Below, piece after piece: positions 47,358-56,454 of a stretch of DNA of 64,000 nt. Source of the stretch: Hormoscilla sp. GM7CHS1pb (lineage in GTDB: Bacteria > Cyanobacteriota > Cyanobacteriia > Cyanobacteriales > Desertifilaceae); contig JACONN010000005.1 in NCBI GenBank assembly GCA_014323675.1, positions 558,001 to 622,000 on the forward strand. The letters run 5' to 3'. Both the position numbers and the translations under genes were made by a program. Numbering within the stretch: the first letter of the stretch is position 1; the number at the start of each line of letters is the position of its first letter. Below the pieces are notes generated by a model that had not been told where the DNA came from, did no database searches, and saw only the letters and a list, made by a program, of their open reading frames with translations.

Positions 47358-47516
47358 TTCCTACACCAGAGATCCGCAAGCAACTGGTGGAAGTCTATCG
47401 AGAGGATATCCTGATCGCGCAGCGTGGCGCCAGCCATAACTCCAGGATGCGAATGGCTGGCGCCACGCTGCGCGAACGGGCGCGACCTGTTAAAATGGCT
47501 AGAAGTTGATTATTAA
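47358..47516 (+). pseudogene. 3' end of a sulfotransferase gene, split by a palindromic repeat
   Basis: TPEIRKQLVEVYREDI followed, after a 59-bp hairpin element, by RDLLKWLEVDY and a stop at 47516 is the characteristic C-terminus of a sulfotransferase. It is immediately upstream of a second sulfotransferase gene, so at least two lay in tandem before the ISKra4 insertion and deletion. The element changes the frame between the two pieces. Confidence 0.7.
47416..47474. repeat. Perfect 22-bp-stem palindrome inserted in the sulfotransferase remnant
   Basis: CGCGCAGCGTGGCGCCAGCC plus AT (47416-47437) is perfectly complementary to 47453-47474, with a 15-base loop. Single-arm relatives (GATCGCGCAGCGTGGCGCAG) are at 55191-55214, 55758-55781 and 56797-56820. 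Confidence 0.85.
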
Positions 47517-47535
47517 CCTGAGGAGAAATTGTAAC

Positions 47536-48133
47536 ATGATTCGCGAGACAACAAAGAAAGCAATTAAAAGAGGGTTATCATTTTTCGGTTACAAATTGGA
47601 GCGATTAGATTCAATTTCATCCATCACCCAAATTTTACGAGACACCCTCGATAGCCATAAAAACGTACCAAAACTTAAGACTGATGATGTATTTCTTGTT
47701 TCTTATCCTAGGTCAGGAAACACTTGGGTAAAAAATATCATCGCTCACATTTTATATCCGCACGAGCGCATATATTCGCTAAATTATTTAGCTCGGCTAG
47801 TACCAGAGATTCATGAGATCGATAGTGACAATGAATATAGCAATCCTAGAGTCATTAAAACTCATAGATCCTTTCCCTTTAGACAGGAAAGAGAAAATTC
47901 AGCTCTCTATTCCCAAGTTATATATATCGTCAGACATCCCTTCGATGTGATTCGTTCGTTACACTATTTTAATAGTTACCTAAACCCAAAACAGACAATT
48001 GATCAAACCGTGTGTAAGGTAACTATGGGAGGGAATAAATTGGGTTCGTGGCAAGATCATGTTTTGTCATGGAAACTGGCGGAAAAAAATGCCCAGATGC
48101 TCTTAATTCGCTATGAAGATATGAGTAAAAAAA
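47536..48133 (+). pseudogene. Sulfotransferase, 5' part (interrupted by IS copy C)
   Basis: ATG 47536 follows GAGGAG. The protein has the PAPS 5'-phosphosulfate loop SYPRSGNTW and the 3'-phosphate-binding region IYIVRHPFDVIRS. It is cut after EDMSK by the IS. Joining this part with 50166-50452 restores one uninterrupted 294-aa sulfotransferase (the 598 + 287 bases keep frame), so no bases besides the IS and its duplication were gained. The acceptor substrate is unknown; such enzymes sulfate carbohydrates, lipids or natural products. Confidence 0.9.
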
Positions 48134-50157
48134 GAAGTTGCTCAATATGTTGGTGGGGAGTGATTTCCACACGAGAGTAGCTCCTGCAGCTTTTTAAACA
48201 GGAGCTGATGTCGCACTTAATGAGTCTGTCCTTTATAACAAGGAGCTGTAACACCCTTGGTGCTTAGGTGGAAACTACACAAGCGAGACTTGGAGTCAAT
48301 GGTTTATGTTTATGTTGGTTTTGGCGGCTGCATCTGTTGAATTAGCGTGGACAACGCTGGCATCTTGAAAGATTTGGAAATTCGATCCTTAATGTACGAA
48401 TAAAAATTCACTCCGTTTTTGCGGCAGGTGTCAACCAGAGCCAAAAACACTTCCCACGCCTGAGTCCCCTGTAGAGTGCGGGTTCCATTGGAGATTTTGC
48501 GCTTAATCACATACTCCCGGACTGTCCGCTCTGCCTCATTATTGTCAAGAGGAACTTCAGGAAAATCTAGAACTAATAGTAAATAAGGCTTCTTCTGTTT
48601 TGTTAAATCAATTCTATGATCTAAAGCACTGTATCCGGTTTGACGGGAAAACAATTTGTCAAATTCGGTTTCAAGCAACAGTTTTTGTTGTCGCTGCTCT
48701 TCTGTGCTTTGCTGTTGATAGGCTTTGAGTTGATAATAGTAAATCCAAAAATAAGAGAGAAATTGTGCCAGGCTTTTTTGATGAGAGGGAACCAGAGGAG
48801 TCAGCTTTTCGTAGTGTCGTCCTTCATGAATCCAGCATAAACTACGATGGTTCGTCTGGTTGTGAAATTGTCCCGCGTCATCAGCCACCAAAATATCTAT
48901 GTAGTCCCCGAGCTGCTTTTTCTTCTTGTCAGGCAAAATACTGTCAACTAAATCATCTGATTGAACAACTGCTAATTCAGTTGGATCCAACTGCAATTCG
49001 TTTAACATTTGGAGAACTGTTTCAGAGTTTTTGCGCTCTCTGGTAAAAAAACTGCTATAGTAAGGATTGCAGAGTGTGAATACATAGCAATTTTTCCCAT
49101 TAACCCGCATCCCCGTATCATCAATTTGGTGATAACTGGTACTGCCCAGTCCCGCTTCTAAAATAGCATTTCGTTCTTCAGTAAATTCTCTTAAATATTG
49201 CCGAGTTATTAAGTTAGATATTTTTCCCGCCGAGATTACTATTCCCTGAGACGGCAACAATTTAAGAATCTTTTCTTCTGGCACTCGTAACTGATAATAC
49301 AAAGTGAGAACAAATGCTTCGAGTTCACTCCCGTAAGATTTGCCTTTTAATCCTTGCGGCAACTGGGCTTCGTAAAATTTCTCCGTACTAGGTGAATAGA
49401 GTCTTTCTAGTCGATAAATAACCGTGTCTGTTTTAAATATAATATTTTGAATTGTTACTTCTCGGTAGCCTCTATGGGTGATATCTGACGGCAAGTTACT
49501 CCGAGCCAGTTTGATAACCTCTTCTCTGTCAATATGAATAAGTTGGCGACGTTCCTGGGGGGGGTTTTCGGTTTTTTCTTTTTTCGCTCTCGACTATTGG
49601 GCTGCTCTGGTTTGGCCTCCGCAGAAGTATCAGCTTTAGAAGTATCAGCTTTGGCTTGAGGTTTGATGTCAGGTTTTCCCTTGTGCCCTTTGAGCGCGGC
49701 TATTTCATCTCTCAATCGTTGATTGTCAGCTTTCAATTCAAGGTTTTGGCTGTATAGGTCTTCTAGGTAATTGAGTAACCGCTGCAAAACTTCCCGACTT
49801 TTTGGGTCGAGATTCTCTGTGTCTTGGTCGAGGTCAGCAAGCCAATTCTTAGTCATGTCTTCCAACTTACTACTTATTTATCGAATTTGTCAACCCTGGG
49901 CGCGGGATTTTGAAAAAAATCAGCTGTCGCGCATCTCAACTGCATATTCGGGCGCTCGGCTGCCGACTCACCACTTCGAGGTCAAAACCCCCCACCCCGT
50001 AAGCATTTGAGAAGTTTTCGCTCCTCAAAAATTGCTCTTGTCCTGTTAGGCATTCCGAGGCAGTACAAGGGCTGTTCACTCCAGTCCGATGGCCCGAGTA
50101 ACTATGCAGTACCGGCAGTACCCATATTCCTTCACCACCAAGATCTTGAGCAATTAC
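48134..50157 (-). mobile_element. IS66-family insertion sequence, copy C (2,024 bp), with target duplication
   Basis: A perfect 8-bp duplication TAAAAAAA flanks the element (48126-48133 and 50158-50165), the size expected for IS66. This copy defines the exact ends used for A and B and shows the element transposed recently as an intact unit. Confidence 0.95.
48310..49856 (-). CDS. IS66-family transposase, copy C (two frames joined at a G8 tract)
   Basis: Identical at protein level to copy B as far as can be read, with G8 at 49557-49564 (C8 on the coding strand). Because copy C moved as a unit with the same frame relation, either the shift is programmed or all copies share the same undercalled tract. 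Confidence 0.85.
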
Positions 50158-50165
50158 TAAAAAAA

Positions 50166-50452
50166 CCACTGACGAGATCATGAAAATTGCTAAGTTCCTG
50201 GGAGTAACGCTGACGGTGGAAGAGGCTGAAGTGATCCGGGAAAAGTCTTCCATTAAGGCGATGATCGAGATGGAAAAGAGGGGAACGAGAAGACCAGGTT
50301 TAGAGTTTGTCAGACGCCAAGAACATAGAAGAATTCTCAAACAGGATCTGACTCCGGAAATTAAAGACTTTATTACAGAGCAGTGTGGATATGCCATGAG
50401 CTTGTTTGATTACAGCACAGATCGAGGTAGTGATAAACATGTAGTGATGTGA
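50166..50452 (+). pseudogene. Sulfotransferase, 3' part (downstream of IS copy C)
   Basis: Continues the frame of 47536-48133 as K-T-T-D-E-I-M-K-I-A-K-F-L-G, then the R-x-G-x-x-x-D-W-like region (GTRRPGLEFV) and a C-terminal helix to the stop at 50452. An internal ATG at 50180 is not a genuine start. Confidence 0.9.
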
Positions 50453-50582
50453 TGGCTAGTCTGTCCCAATAGGTGTGGGGATGTGGCATTTTCAATTTTT
50501 CGGCTGGGACGTCAATGCCTGAAATATCGTTATTTGACTTGCCGTTGGATGCCACTATTGCGATCTCCGTCTGAGCTTTCTT

Positions 50583-50930
50583 GTGCTAACATCACTACTT
50601 GTGACCCACTACTCCGCAATCATCCACGGAGCGGCAACTGAGGCTGGCGCTGTTGGGCTTGCAACTGCTCAGATACCAGGTGATAGATTTGTCCTTGGTG
50701 CAATTCAGATTGATATGATCATTCAACTTGGGCAAGAATATGGAAAACGAATAGATAGAGCGGCTGCTCTTGGAATATTAGAATCACAGTTGGCCACACT
50801 TGTTGGGGTTGAATGTTTTAATCAATTGGTTAAATACATTCCGGGAATTGGAAATGTTGCTAATATGTCGGTGGCATCTTCCATCACTGAAGCGTTGGGA
50901 TGGGCTGCTGTGAAAATCTTTGAGAGGTAA
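50583..50930 (+). CDS. DUF697-like (YcjF-type) protein or fragment, 115 aa
   Basis: HGAATEAGAVGLATAQIPGD and QIDMIIQLGQEYG, then YIPGIGNVANMSVASSITEALG, match the pattern of the DUF697 domain found C-terminal to dynamin-like or Era-like GTPases. No GTPase domain lies upstream; the sequence there is unrelated, so this is either a stand-alone version or a 5'-truncated remnant. Two hydrophobic stretches may associate with membrane. The start is uncertain. Confidence 0.5.
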   Translation: MLTSLLVTHYSAIIHGAATEAGAVGLATAQIPGDRFVLGAIQIDMIIQLGQEYGKRIDRAAALGILESQLATLVGVECFNQLVKYIPGIGNVANMSVASSITEALGWAAVKIFER

Positions 50931-51045
50931 ATCGAGATATTGAGGTAGTGAGACCGCTAATCTCGTAGGATTCCTTAGCAGCAGCGTCACCCATTGTCCC
51001 ATTTAGTTTGTAGAAGGCGATCGCCGCTTCGTAGTGCGATCGCCC

Positions 51046-51136
51046 ATCGTGTAGGGTGCGTTAGCAGGGGAGAAATCTATCAATGAATATAGATAATCTT
51101 TGCTCCTGCGTAACGCACCAAAACCCTTTGCCGAAC
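51046..51136. repeat. Repeat R3, copy 2
   Basis: Same orientation and almost the same sequence as 39607-39697, ending AACGCACCAAAACCCTTTGC. Confidence 0.75.
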
Positions 51137-51142
51137 CAACCG

Positions 51143-51376
51143 CCCTGTGCTGAACCGAACAGCTTGGCGATCGCTTTGGCTCTCCCGAAAAATTCGTACC
51201 CGTCCCTGAACTTATCAGAGCATGAGGTGTTTACCTAGTGCGATCGCAGACATTTGGTTTTGCGATCGCTTGCTATACTCCCACTAAAGACAGATAGCGT
51301 TTCATTGCCCAATACTCGCGATCGCCATCATGATTCCCTATTTCTCAGTACCAAACTGTGAGGCGATCTCGTAACG
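51143..51376. repeat. Repeat R2, copy 3 (reverse strand)
   Basis: Reverse complement of 2791-3024, including the last codons of a DUF1016 gene. Together with R3 it fills the 50931-51427 gap, in which I find no gene. Confidence 0.75.
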
Positions 51377-51427
51377 CACCGCAAGCTCACCTTTTTTTGA
51401 TTACTATGGAAGGAGAGGTACTATCAA

Positions 51428-51607
51428 ATGATTAATCCTAAATCCGGCATTCGGTCGATGACCAACCAGCAACTACGAGCATACTTTCGAGAAACACAAG
51501 ATGAAGCAGCCTTTCGGGAAATCTTACGTCGAGGACTTGACGAAAAAGATAAAGCTGCTGCTTGTGCGTTCAAAGCGTGGCAAGAGGAACGATCTGCGAC
51601 ATCTTGA
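51428..51607 (+). CDS. Small DUF6887-like protein, 59 aa
   Basis: AGGAGAGG lies 9 bases before the ATG. The protein (MINPKSGIRSMTNQQLRAYF, then an acidic helix EAAFREILRRGLDEKDKA) resembles small cyanobacterial proteins of the DUF6887 type with M-S-x-x-E-L-R-A-Y-V. Function is unknown; it may be one partner of a toxin-antitoxin-like pair. The family assignment is tentative. Confidence 0.5.
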   Translation: MINPKSGIRSMTNQQLRAYFRETQDEAAFREILRRGLDEKDKAAACAFKAWQEERSATS

Positions 51608-51750
51608 GTGCGATCGCGGCTGACGCTAACCTGTCGATCGGCAGCGAGGAAAGGGAGGTTGGATGTACTTCTGAGGCACGGCTCAACACGACAGCCACCT
51701 CTCCATGTAAAATGCAGATCGCTAGTAGTTTTTATTGCAGGAGTATAGTT

Positions 51751-51939
51751 ATGGAGCGATCGACAGCCCTACTACAAGCCAAAGCATTGAGTATTGACGA
51801 TCGCATCTGGTTAGTTCAAGCCCTATGGGACAGCATCAGTGCCGAACCAGAGCAGCTTCAGCTCACAGAAGCACAGCAGCAAGAACTGTCTGTTGCCACC
51901 AGAACTGCTCGCCGAGTTGGAAAATGCTATATTATGTAG
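51751..51939 (+). pseudogene. Addiction-module antitoxin (RelB/ParD-like), C-terminally frameshifted
   Basis: ATG 51751 follows GCAGGAG. LLQAKALSIDDRIWLVQALWDSI and EPEQLQLTEAQQQEL is the N-terminal two thirds of the putative addiction module component family. After QQQEL the frame is lost; another frame shows LLAELENA. The toxin normally found downstream is absent. Confidence 0.6.
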
Positions 51940-52021
51940 CGATCCCGATCGCGCTGCGCGCGGGCGATCGCCCTTATGGGTACTCACCATGAGACCTTAG
52001 CCCAGGAAATGTCAGCGCGGT

Positions 52022-52067
52022 GTCTTCCGCATGCTCTTGTCCTTCAGGACAAGAGCATGCGGAAGAC
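52022..52067. repeat. Perfect hairpin, 21-bp stem and 4-base loop
   Basis: GTCTTCCGCATGCTCTTGTC followed by C is perfectly complementary to the sequence after the loop TTCA. There is no T tract. No second copy was found in the window. The rest of 51940-52289 is HIP1-rich spacer and an ACGAACT heptamer array (52259-52286). Confidence 0.85.
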
Positions 52068-52289
52068 GCCGATGGCTTATAATTTTGCCTATAATGAAAT
52101 CTTAAGTTTAATTGCCAAAGTTCGGGAATTGAAAATTGAACATTGAAAATTGGTAAGTGCATTGGTAAACTGAATCATGTAAACTTTTGTAAAGATTTGT
52201 GAAATGGCTGAAACCCTCTTCCAGAAAGAGGTACAGCTCAGTTGACATTCCAACTTCACAAACTACGAACTACGAACTACGAACTACTT

Positions 52290-53081
52290 ATGGGTATGAC
52301 ACGAACAACAAACCAAGTGCAGACAAAATTACAGCATGACTCATCTTACCAGGTGATCGTCGCCACTGATGTTCACAAATGGTACAGTAATAAATTTCAC
52401 GCCCTGAGGGGTGTCAGTTTATCGGTGCGGCGGGGGGAAGTAGTAGTAATCATGGGACCGAGTGGTTCTGGGAAATCGACCTTTATCCGCACCTTTAATG
52501 CTTTGGAGGAATTCCAGAAGGGTTCTATAGTTATAGATGGGATTAACCTATCCCACGACCTGAAGAATATAGAAGAGATTAGGCGGGAAGTAGGGATGGT
52601 GTTTCAGCAGTTTAACCTGTTTCCCCACCTGACGATCCTGCAAAATGTCACCTTGGCTCCCATCTGGGTGCGTCGCTGGCCCCAGGCCAAGGCCGAAGAG
52701 AAGGCCATGCAACTGTTGGAAAGGGTCGGGATCCTGGAGCAGGCCCAGAAGTATCCCGGTCAACTGTCGGGGGGTCAGCAGCAACGGGTGGCGATCGCCC
52801 GGGCCTTGGCAATGGAACCGAAGATCATGCTATTTGACGAACCCACCTCGGCACTGGACCCAGAGATGGTGCGGGAAGTATTGGACGTGATGCGCACCCT
52901 GGCCAATTCCGGGATGACAATGGTAGTCGTCACCCATGAAGTAGGGTTTGCTCGGGAAGTGGCCGATCGGATCGTGCTGATGGCGGATGGTCTGTTAGTA
53001 GAAGATGGGACGCCAGATGAATTTTTCAACAACCCCAAGGAGGAGCGCACCCAGAAGTTCCTGTCCCAAATTCTTGATTAA
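52290..53081 (+). CDS. Amino-acid ABC transporter ATP-binding protein (GlnQ/AapP/BgtA-like)
   Basis: Walker A GPSGSGKST, Q-loop VFQQFNLFPHLT, signature LSGGQQQR and Walker B IMLFDEPTSALDPE place it with polar amino-acid importer ATPases. The start ATG 52290 is chosen because the upstream codons are a heptamer array. It is transcribed alone, 18 kb from the permeases and binding proteins at 29.5-34.3 kb. In related cyanobacteria this gene directly follows the second permease, so rearrangement may have separated it, or one ATPase may serve several transporters. Confidence 0.9.
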   Translation: MGMTRTTNQVQTKLQHDSSYQVIVATDVHKWYSNKFHALRGVSLSVRRGEVVVIMGPSGSGKSTFIRTFNALEEFQKGSIVIDGINLSHDLKNIEEIRREVGMVFQQFNLFPHLTILQNVTLAPIWVRRWPQAKAEEKAMQLLERVGILEQAQKYPGQLSGGQQQRVAIARALAMEPKIMLFDEPTSALDPEMVREVLDVMRTLANSGMTMVVVTHEVGFAREVADRIVLMADGLLVEDGTPDEFFNNPKEERTQKFLSQILD

Positions 53082-53765
53082 TCAGTGCAGACTAGGTGAA
53101 ACGCTGCCCGATCTTCCATCCGCACCAGTCACTAAGCTGCTGTCCGACTGGGGACTGCCTTCAACCGTGGGTGGCGCTTCCGGAAGGGACTGGGGTGTAT
53201 CGCCAGATGGGATGCTGGGCTGCCTGCGCGATTCTATGATCCCTAACATGATACTGTAACCCACGTAGGCGGGAATAATTATACAAGCCGCTATGGCGAT
53301 CGAGCCTACCCATTGAGGCAGTTTCATACTCGGGCCGTAGTGGCAGCGATAAGGATCGATAGGTCGAGGTCCAGGTGCGATCGGCTGACGGGATGCCCGA
53401 GACCGCTGAAAGCGTACCCGCTGATTATCGAGTTTTTCTAGCAATACCCAGCCCGCATATTCCTCTTCTCGACATAACTTGCGAAAAACCTTGGGGTCTC
53501 GAAATAGGTCGCTGCTGGCGCGGACAATCTTATATTCCCAGTCTCCGGTTTGGGGAGCCGTATAAGGGGCCTTCTTGGCGGAGCCGTTGACTTGCGGCTG
53601 CGGTTGTTGGGCCCTATTAGATTCATATTCCTTCAAAACTTCTTCCTCCTCCACCTGATTTTGCTTGGCAAGTAATAGTTGCCGCCTGTATAACCAGTTG
53701 CTAGTTAACAGAGCTTCTAGACCCAGGCTACCGATAAATAAGCTGTATACCACGAATTCAAGCAT
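53082..53765 (-). CDS. Conserved cyanobacterial membrane protein, 227 aa
   Basis: An N-terminal transmembrane helix (FVVYSLFIGSLGLEALL), a Glu-rich linker, a compact domain (TGDWEYKIVRASSDLFRDP ... LCREEEYAGWVLLEKLDNQR), a second helix (VGSIAIAACIIIPAYVGY) and a Pro/Ser-rich tail. The WEYKIVRA/AGWxLLEKLD core is familiar from cyanobacterial genomes but has no known function. It converges with the ATPase gene, sharing the terminal region. Confidence 0.7.
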   Translation of the reverse strand: MLEFVVYSLFIGSLGLEALLTSNWLYRRQLLLAKQNQVEEEEVLKEYESNRAQQPQPQVNGSAKKAPYTAPQTGDWEYKIVRASSDLFRDPKVFRKLCREEEYAGWVLLEKLDNQRVRFQRSRASRQPIAPGPRPIDPYRCHYGPSMKLPQWVGSIAIAACIIIPAYVGYSIMLGIIESRRQPSIPSGDTPQSLPEAPPTVEGSPQSDSSLVTGADGRSGSVSPSLH

Positions 53766-53786
53766 AAAACTGTTGTTAGTCTTTCT

Positions 53787-54920
53787 TCATTGTTTTAATT
53801 GTAAGTAGCCTGTAAGCAAAAAATCGTTCCCTAGCTGGGTGAGTTGCAGTCTCCTTAAGGGTAAAGCTTGAGTCATGGCCGTGAACCCCAAATCTCCTAC
53901 TGGCGAGGGGGCCCCTGTGCCGCCAATGATTTTCGGGGCGATGAATGCGGCAATCTTTTGCACTGCACCGTCCGCGATCGCCTGGGCGGCCAGTGTACCC
54001 CCACATTCCCACAAAACTGAGAGGAAATTCCGTTCATAGAGATGGGCCATTACCTGAGTTGGGCTGAGATCGGAAAGTTCTACAACTTCGACTCCCTGTT
54101 TTTGTAGCTTCTGCTGCATATCCCGATTGGCCCCTAATGTAGTAAAGACTACAGTCGGAGCTACTGCCGTATCCCACAGCTGCGCTGCTGCGGGCAAGTC
54201 CAACTGCCGAGACATTACTACCCGCAAAGGATTGCGATCGCTCGCCCCATGGGTTGTCAGTTGGGGGTTATCCTGACGCACCGTATTGCCACCAACTATA
54301 ACCGCATCGCTAGTCGATCGCAACTGATGCACCCATTTTCTCGCTTCCACCCCTGTCACCCAGGTACTGTGACCCTGGGTTGTCGCAATCTTGCCGTCCA
54401 GGGTCATGGCATATTTTAGGATCCCAAAGGGACGCTGGTAAAGAATCCGATGGATAAATGCCTCATTCAGCTGCTGGCAAGCATCCTCTTCTACACCCAC
54501 TAGGACCTGAATGCCAGCGGCACGTAACCTTTCTATGCCAGTTCCAGATACCCGGCGATCGGGGTCGATCGTGCCCACTACCACTTTACTGACTCCAGCA
54601 GCAATCAAAGCTTCCGTACAGGGAGGCGTGCGTCCGTAGTGATTGCAAGGTTCCAGGTTCACATAGACTGTTGCCCCCCGGGCATGTTCTCCAGCATCCC
54701 GTAAGGCAAACACTTCGGCATGGGGTTCCCCTGCCTGGGGATGAAAGCCTTCTGAGATTATCCGATCATCTTTACATATTACACAACCCACCAAGGGATT
54801 GGGAGCTGTCCGTCCCCAAGCCCGACGAGCGAGTTCGATACACCGGTGCATCATTAACTGGTCAAGGGTCTGGTTGTTTTTCGGGTCGGGCGGTTCTACC
54901 GTTCCGGAAAAATCGGTCAT
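53787..54920 (-). CDS. ribD: Bifunctional riboflavin biosynthesis deaminase/reductase
   Basis: The N-terminal deaminase has the zinc motif H67-A-E and P91-C...P100-C101 (EPCNHYGRTPPC), converting the pyrimidine intermediate after GTP cyclohydrolase II. The C-terminal RibD_C reductase domain begins near residue 160 (PFGILKYAMTLDGKIA) and includes VIVGGNTVRQDNPQLT. Length 377 aa is normal. It is 21 bases upstream of the membrane-protein gene on the same strand. No FMN riboswitch is visible upstream. Confidence 0.95.
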   Translation of the reverse strand: MTDFSGTVEPPDPKNNQTLDQLMMHRCIELARRAWGRTAPNPLVGCVICKDDRIISEGFHPQAGEPHAEVFALRDAGEHARGATVYVNLEPCNHYGRTPPCTEALIAAGVSKVVVGTIDPDRRVSGTGIERLRAAGIQVLVGVEEDACQQLNEAFIHRILYQRPFGILKYAMTLDGKIATTQGHSTWVTGVEARKWVHQLRSTSDAVIVGGNTVRQDNPQLTTHGASDRNPLRVVMSRQLDLPAAAQLWDTAVAPTVVFTTLGANRDMQQKLQKQGVEVVELSDLSPTQVMAHLYERNFLSVLWECGGTLAAQAIADGAVQKIAAFIAPKIIGGTGAPSPVGDLGFTAMTQALPLRRLQLTQLGNDFLLTGYLQLKQ

Positions 54921-55079
54921 AAGCGATTCAAAATTCTCTCATTCCCAATTGCCAAAGCAATTTATGAACATTGCTCTGGGCTTTTCTCTTGATGAAAATA
55001 TAATGCATAACAGCTTAACGAGTGAGAGTTCTTCAAGCTGCTTGCAGTTTAATCTGTCTCAAGCGTAAATCAATTTGGC

Positions 55080-55180
55080 CAAAAAAATCCCCTAGCAGGC
55101 AGTGGCGCTAAGGGAAAGCATCAGGGTACACAATTAATCCTTTTCTGGAGGGATTTTGCATATCCGGAAAAATCCCCAGA
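55080..55180 (-). terminator. Terminator-bearing repeat unit 1
   Basis: On the minus strand TTCCGGATAT leads through GTGTACCCTGAT to CCCTTAGC...GCTAGGGG and T7. The stem uses different bases from units 2-4 but keeps pairing, with one wobble. Confidence 0.6.
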
Positions 55181-55190
55181 AACGGGCAGG

Positions 55191-55214
55191 CTATGGCTGC
55201 GCCACGCTGCGCGA
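55191..55214. repeat. Palindrome-family single arm
   Basis: CTATGGCTGCGCCACGCTGC followed by GCGA. It is the same arm as in the 47416-47474 hairpin with an A/C change; further copies are at 55758-55781 and 56797-56820. Confidence 0.75.
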
Positions 55215-55394
55215 TGGGATTAGGAGAGAACAAATGTCATGTTCACAACAAATCACGTTAGGGCCATAACCCTAAGCAAAGCAGCCAGGAAATTCCTGAC
55301 TCACGGGCGGGAGTTTCCAACCGCCCTGCTCTCCTCTCCGCGTGAGAGGATGCGCCGCTGGGGGCGATCGCTGAATCCTTGTCCAGTTATTACT

Positions 55395-55640
55395 GCATCT
55401 GACGGTTCAGAATAGCACTCAATTCGCCATTATTACCGGGCCAGCTAGGTTGAAGAGGCAGCCAAATGCAAGTTATGCAAGGTGTGAATGGCGTTTGCGA
55501 TCTCTTCAATCTTTTGATGAGTGCCAACCAGGGCAATAATCATCCGCCGGTTTTTGTTTAATTTTTGGCTCGGGATTAGAGCACCTAAGATTATTATGTC
55601 TCTTTGGCGATATTTTGAGATTATATAATCTGAATTATAA
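55395..55640 (-). pseudogene. Unidentified gene remnant
   Basis: A minus-strand frame reads KLNKNRRMIIALVGTHQKIE and EIANAIHTLHNLHLAASST, then after a one-base slip SWPGNNGELSAILNRQMQ and a stop. The composition looks like a genuine protein C-terminus but has no start codon upstream and no family I recognise. Confidence 0.3.
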
Positions 55641-55757
55641 ATGATATATTTACAGCGCCATATATACTCCTAGAGAGTCTGCTGTCTACTGCTGCTGTTA
55701 AGGGCCCTGTATTAAACTTTCCTGCAAACTACTGTAATCAACAGATTTCAAAAATCC

Positions 55758-55781
55758 GATCGCGCAGCGTGGCGCAGCCAT
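55758..55781. repeat. Palindrome-family single arm
   Basis: GATCGCGCAGCGTGGCGCAG followed by CCAT. It lies in a stretch (55640-56200) with no other supportable feature. Confidence 0.75.
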
Positions 55782-56204
55782 GAAAAATATGCTGGTTAAG
55801 CGCGAGGTTATATAAACGATCGGAGGACAGAAACCCCGTTTCTAGACCGACGGGCAAGAGGTAAGATTAAAAGTATTAGCGAGAAACCTGGTCCATCGGT
55901 GAATGCCGATTTGGGGGCAAGGATAAAAAACCCCTCGATCTTCATATCGTTAATAGATGAAAATACAAATCAAGAGAGAAGATGTAACTAAAGTCATGAC
56001 CGAACAAAAAGGCCAGTAGATTGATGGGAAGCGATCGGGGTTGAGGCGGGTGGGTGGTTGCGGACGCGATCGGGGAACTATTCATGCTGTAAAATAGGCG
56101 AGGCATGGCTGCGCTCCCGTGAGGGATACGGAAAGCCGGTTGTTAGCACTCCTGCACTGCCTATAGGGGAAAACCGGTTTTCTGGACTAAGGGTTTCTCT
56201 TGTG

Positions 56205-56300
56205 GCCAAAAAAACTCCCCCAACCAAAGGGCTGGAGGAGTATCAGGGTACACAATCAATCATTTTCTTCAGGGGATGATGAGGATCCGGAAAAAGGGCT
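56205..56300 (-). terminator. Terminator-bearing repeat unit 2
   Basis: Minus strand: TTCCGGATCCTCATC, GTGTACCCTGAT, then ACTCCTCCAGCC / GGTTGGGGGAGT, a 12-bp stem with a CTTT loop, and T7. It is a textbook rho-independent terminator. Confidence 0.7.
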
Positions 56301-56344
56301 GATGATTTTATCTGGCAATATGGTCCGATGGGATGGCGACTGTG

Positions 56345-56453
56345 ACAGAAAAAAAATCCCCCAGCCCTAGGGACTGGAGGAGTATCATCAGGGTGCATCT
56401 AAGCTTTTTCAGAGGGGGCTTCTCGGGATCCGGAAAGATAGCTGATGTTTTTG
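56345..56453 (-). terminator. Terminator-bearing repeat unit 3
   Basis: Minus strand: TTTCCGGATCCCGAGAAG, TGCACCCTGATGAT, then TCCTCCAGTCC / GGGCTGGGGGA, an 11-bp stem with a CTA loop, and T8. Confidence 0.7.
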
Positions 56454-56454
56454 G

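Noticed and set aside
50180..50452. Stand-alone 90-aa protein beginning at an internal ATG
   Set aside because: It is the C-terminal part of the sulfotransferase; the frame joins perfectly across IS copy C.
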